From Amycolatopsis sp. 195334CR (GTDB lineage: Bacteria > Actinomycetota > Actinomycetes > Mycobacteriales > Pseudonocardiaceae), in contig NZ_JAFJMJ010000001.1 of NCBI RefSeq assembly GCF_017309385.1, forward strand, positions 3,472,001-3,536,000: 64,000 bases of DNA, written 5' to 3'. Shown one piece after another: positions 61,405 through 64,000 of the stretch (within the stretch, counting starts at the first letter, position 1; the number at the start of each line of letters is the position of its first letter). The notes under the pieces are model-generated. The model was given only the letters and a program-made list of their open reading frames with translations. It made no database searches and was not told where the DNA came from. Both the position numbers and the translations under genes were made by a program.

Positions 61405-61803
61405 ATGGATTCGACGATCACCCTCGACGAGGCGAACCGCCGGCTCGACGCGTACATCGAGCAGGCGCTGGCCCAGCTGCCCGCCGGGACCGGCCTGAAG
61501 GAACGCCTGCGGATCGAGGAAGAACCCTGCGACGACGTGGCGGGGGTCAGGGGAAAGCAGCAGGCGAGCCGCAACTACCAGGTCATCGGCATCGACGCGG
61601 CGAACATCCCGTCCTATTTCGACACCCTGCGTGTTTGGTGGCAGGACAACGGGTTCCGGATCTTGGACAACGATCCCGTCGACGGGTTCCTGTGGGTGGA
61701 GAACAACGCCGACGGCTTCCGGATGACGCTGAAAGCCGCCGACGGGGGCAGGCTCATGCTGATCTCGTCGTCGCCGTGCGTCTGGCGTGACGGCACTCCG
61801 TAG
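61405..61803 (+). CDS. small cytoplasmic protein, possible partner/immunity of the DUF1023 protein
   Basis: I do not recognise this 132-residue protein with confidence. It starts with a helix (ITLDEANRRLDAYIEQALAQ) and continues as an alpha/beta fold (NYQVIGIDAANIPSYFDTLR, VWWQDNGFRILDNDPVDGFL) ending at WRDGTP. It is soluble, without signal peptide, 12 nt after the DUF1023 stop. Its size and position resemble immunity or accessory proteins of WXG loci. That is inference. Confidence 0.62.
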   Translation: MDSTITLDEANRRLDAYIEQALAQLPAGTGLKERLRIEEEPCDDVAGVRGKQQASRNYQVIGIDAANIPSYFDTLRVWWQDNGFRILDNDPVDGFLWVENNADGFRMTLKAADGGRLMLISSSPCVWRDGTP

Positions 61804-61884
61804 CTAGGCCGGATGGAGCAATTGCGCCAGGGGTGGGTTTTCCGGCCCATTTCTCGGGGAACAGATTCCCGAGGAGGCGAGCCG

Positions 61885-62703
61885 ATGACCACCAGCACCA
61901 AAGCGAGCCAGGCCAGGCACAGCAAACCCGTCCAGGTTCTGGGGCGGGTGGGGATGGCCTGCTACGGCGTGGTCCACCTGATCATCGCGTACCTGGCGGT
62001 GCGCATCGTCGCCTCCGGTGGTGGGCAGGAGGCCGACGGCCGCGGGGCGATCAGCGAGATCGGCTCCACCGGCGTCGGCGGGTTCCTGCTCTGGGTGGTC
62101 GCCATCGGCCTCATCGCGTACGGGTTGTGGCAGGCGCTCATGGCCGCCACCGGGTACTCGTGGGTGAGCAAGCAGCGCCGCCGGGTGATGAAGCGGGTGG
62201 CCTCGGTGGCCCGCTGCGTGATGGGCGTTTCCCTGGGCGTGTACGCGATCCAGCTCACCGTCGGCTCGGGCAGCCAGGGTTCGGGGGACCAGCAGCAACA
62301 GGAGGTCACCGGCAAACTGCTCGCCATGCCCGCCGGGCCGTTCCTGGTCGCGGTGCTGGCCGCGATCGTGCTCGGGGTCGCCGTCGCCGCGGCGGCCAAG
62401 GGGATTCGCAAGACCTTTCTCGACGACCTCGACTTCTCCTCGCTGCCGAGCGGCACGCGCACCTGGGTCGAGCGCCTCGGGCGCATCGGTTACCTGGCCA
62501 AGGCTGTGGTGTTCGGCGTGGTCGGCGTGCTGATCGGGGTCGCCGCGTTCAGCCACGACCCCGGCCAGGCGGGCGGCCTCGACGCCGCGTTGCGCACGCT
62601 GGCCGCCCAGCCCTTCGGCCCGGCTCTGCTCATCGCGGTCGCGGCGGGCCTCGCGGCCTTCGGCGCGTACTGCTTCGGCGCGGCCTGGGCCCACCGGAAC
62701 TGA
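61885..62703 (+). CDS. DUF1206 family membrane protein
   Basis: This 272-residue protein starts at ATG 61885 (GAGGAGG at 7-nt spacing), 72 nt inside a longer open frame. It has six predicted membrane helices in three DUF1206 pairs (GRVGMACYGVVHLIIAYLAV, RVMKRVASVARCVMGVSLGV, GRIGYLAKAVVFGVVGVLIG), each pair beginning with the conserved small-residue and Tyr pattern. The family is common in actinobacteria and its function is unknown. It is convergent with the RHH gene. Confidence 0.87.
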   Translation: MTTSTKASQARHSKPVQVLGRVGMACYGVVHLIIAYLAVRIVASGGGQEADGRGAISEIGSTGVGGFLLWVVAIGLIAYGLWQALMAATGYSWVSKQRRRVMKRVASVARCVMGVSLGVYAIQLTVGSGSQGSGDQQQQEVTGKLLAMPAGPFLVAVLAAIVLGVAVAAAAKGIRKTFLDDLDFSSLPSGTRTWVERLGRIGYLAKAVVFGVVGVLIGVAAFSHDPGQAGGLDAALRTLAAQPFGPALLIAVAAGLAAFGAYCFGAAWAHRN

Positions 62704-62704
62704 G

Positions 62705-62950
62705 CTACAGGAAGATCTTCACCAGCTGGTCCCGCCCGTCGCTGTCGCGCAGTAGAACCTGTTTGCCCGCACGGAGTTCCGCGTCGACGAACTCGTAGAC
62801 CAGCAGGGCCCGGTTGACCAGGTCGACCTTCTTCAGCCCGGTGCGTTCCTGGAGCTTGCCGAGCGCCTCGACCGCTTCGGCGACCAGCGCCACGTTGACC
62901 CGGTCCACGGCGGCGGGCCGACCGGGTGCGTTGCCCTCGACCGATGGCAT
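62705..62950 (-). CDS. ribbon-helix-helix-like small protein
   Basis: This 81-residue protein starts at ATG 62950 after GAGAGGAG. DRVNVALVAEAVEALGKLQE and RTGLKKVDLVNRALLVYEFV give the strand-helix-helix pattern of CopG/Arc-type DNA-binding proteins. A short basic tail (GKQVLLRDSDGRDQLVKIF) follows. It may be a regulator or the antitoxin half of a pair, but no toxin gene is adjacent. An imperfect palindrome lies about 50 nt upstream. Confidence 0.7.
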   Translation of the reverse strand: MPSVEGNAPGRPAAVDRVNVALVAEAVEALGKLQERTGLKKVDLVNRALLVYEFVDAELRAGKQVLLRDSDGRDQLVKIFL

Positions 62951-63195
62951 GCCTCTCCTCTCGCCGGGTGTCAGCCTGGCAGATCGACTGCCGGGCCGCC
63001 ACATATTTCGCAGCGAATGTGTGTGAGAACAGTTGCGATCTTGGTCGCCGCGGGCTTAAGCTCGACCTGACCATTTTGCTCGAACGCGCTGGTCGGCACG
63101 AGGGGGAGCCGGTCGTGCGCGGCGGCGAAAGTGGTCCCCAGCGTGCCGGGTCCACTCGGGGCTCGCCTGACTGGGTTCAGGAAGGGCACTGCTCG

Positions 63196-63507
63196 ATGGG
63201 TGCCGAAGTTTTGGGCGAGCGAGAGCCCAATGAGGAAGAGTCAGGCCGGGATGACGGCATCCCGACCTGGGGTTCGCTGATCCGGATCGAGACGGCGGAG
63301 CTGACGGGCGAAGTGGTCGTACCGCCCAGTCAGACGCGTCACCTGCTCGACACGGCAGTGACCGCGTTGGTCGCGCTCGGGGCGCTCGCCGGCCCCGCGC
63401 TCACCTTCAAGGTGGTTCCCGCCGCCTTGCCCGGGTGGGCGGCGGCCGGTACGGCCGTCGGGCAGCTCGTGGTGTTCGCGTTGGTCGTGCTCATCGCGCG
63501 GAAGTGA
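63196..63507 (+). CDS. small membrane protein of unknown function
   Basis: This 103-residue protein has an acidic N-terminus (GEREPNEEESGRDDGIPTW) and two hydrophobic helices (about 50-70, HLLDTAVTALVALGALAGPA, and about 80-100, GTAVGQLVVFALVVLIARK). The ATG at 63196 is chosen; the ribosome site GGAAGG is distant. No family is recognised. It stands between the RHH gene and the DoxX gene. Confidence 0.55.
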   Translation: MGAEVLGEREPNEEESGRDDGIPTWGSLIRIETAELTGEVVVPPSQTRHLLDTAVTALVALGALAGPALTFKVVPAALPGWAAAGTAVGQLVVFALVVLIARK

Positions 63508-63667
63508 GTGCCGATCGGGGGCGTCGAGCCGGCGCCCCCGCCGGCGTTTCGCACCTGTCGGTAACCTGTCGACTCGCTGTCCGGTCTCTGTGGTCGGGCG
63601 ACTACCGCTGGTTTGCTCACTAGGGTCCCGGTTGGTTGAAACTTCACACACCGGGAGTTGGTAGCGC

Positions 63668-64000
63668 ATGTTCGCTCGAGTCAAGGATGTCGCCGCACTG
63701 GTCGGCCGGATCGGGATCGCCGTGGTGTTCCTCGCACACGGGCTGCAGAAGTGGGACAAGGGCGTGGACGCCACGGCGGGCATGTTCGAGGGCCTCGGCC
63801 TGCCGCTGCCCACCGTGGCCGCGTTGTTCACCATCGCGGTGGAGATCCTCGGTTCGCTCGCCTTCCTGCTCGGGCTCGCGATGCCGCTGGTCGGCATCGG
63901 TTACGCGATCGTCGGCGTCGGCGCGATCTTCACCGTGCACCTCGACAACGGCCTGACCGGCCAGGGCGGCTACGAGCTGGTGCTGGTGCTCGCGGCGGCC
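63668..64000 (+). CDS. DoxX family membrane protein (3' end beyond window)
   Basis: The first 111 codons are visible. The DoxX pattern is clear: VGRIGIAVVFLAHGLQKWDK, a short loop, LPLPTVAALFTIAVEILGSL and AFLLGLAMPLVGIGYAIVGV, with three to four membrane helices. In mycobacteria DoxX works with thiosulfate sulfurtransferase and superoxide dismutase in thiol oxidation, though many paralogues have other roles. The start at 63668 follows GGGAGTTGG. Confidence 0.85.
   Translation, partial: MFARVKDVAALVGRIGIAVVFLAHGLQKWDKGVDATAGMFEGLGLPLPTVAALFTIAVEILGSLAFLLGLAMPLVGIGYAIVGVGAIFTVHLDNGLTGQGGYELVLVLAAA

Noticed and set aside
63000..63023. Palindrome CACATATTTCGC / CGAATGTGTG as an RHH operator
   Set aside because: The arms need bulges and mismatches to pair, so it is too weak to list as a site.

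Overview
The window is very GC-rich actinomycete chromosome, with GTG and TTG starts, biotin-dependent acyl-CoA carboxylases with an epsilon subunit, ESX/WXG-type genes and DUF1206, DoxX and PucR families. Gene content and style fit the Pseudonocardiaceae (Amycolatopsis-like). That placement is inference; no rRNA or tRNA gene is present to confirm it.

Layout. 0-14.7 kb is ordinary core and accessory metabolism: a PadR/MFS pair, an accD-accE operon, a F420-type oxidoreductase, an epoxide hydrolase, TetR and GntR-TetR regulators facing a thioesterase and a flavin monooxygenase, DUF2804, a frameshifted VOC gene, a bifunctional peptidoglycan hydrolase, birA, a PH-domain protein and an HMG-CoA-lyase-like gene. 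14.7-17.5 kb is a polymorphic-toxin operon (YbaB-like, WXG-like, CpnT/TNT-like toxin, probable immunity gene). 17.5-29.9 kb holds a GNAT gene, hisN, a two-component system, two GtrA genes, a membrane-anchored sigma factor interrupted by sequencing-adapter-like sequence, a degenerate GGDEF-like gene, two GT87 glycosyltransferases and purK-purE. 30.0-34.7 kb carries three fatty-acid beta-oxidation genes.

34.6-38.2 kb is a small decaying integrative element. It sits at the 3' end of an acyl-CoA dehydrogenase gene, is bounded by 77-bp direct repeats of that gene end, and carries a truncated tyrosine integrase, a broken HAD gene and an AT-rich PIN-nuclease/coiled-coil gene.

38.3-55.9 kb is the most interesting region: a PucR regulator divergent from a secreted S15 hydrolase, an R2-like ligand-binding oxidase, an exporter, and a fatty-acyl-AMP ligase - iterative PKS - AccD - antigen-85-like esterase - secreted lipase run. 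The order FAAL, PKS with an N-terminal carrier domain and a C-terminal thioesterase, then AccD matches the mycolic-acid condensation module (FadD32-Pks13-AccD4), with an Ag85-like esterase added. Here the PKS also contains DH and KR domains and a dead extra carrier domain. A 19-bp operator-like sequence recurs in front of both the hydrolase operon and the FAAL operon.

55.9-64 kb holds an ATP-grasp ligase, two XRE regulators, a second WXG-like/DUF1023 locus, DUF1206, a ribbon-helix-helix protein, a small membrane protein and the start of a DoxX gene.
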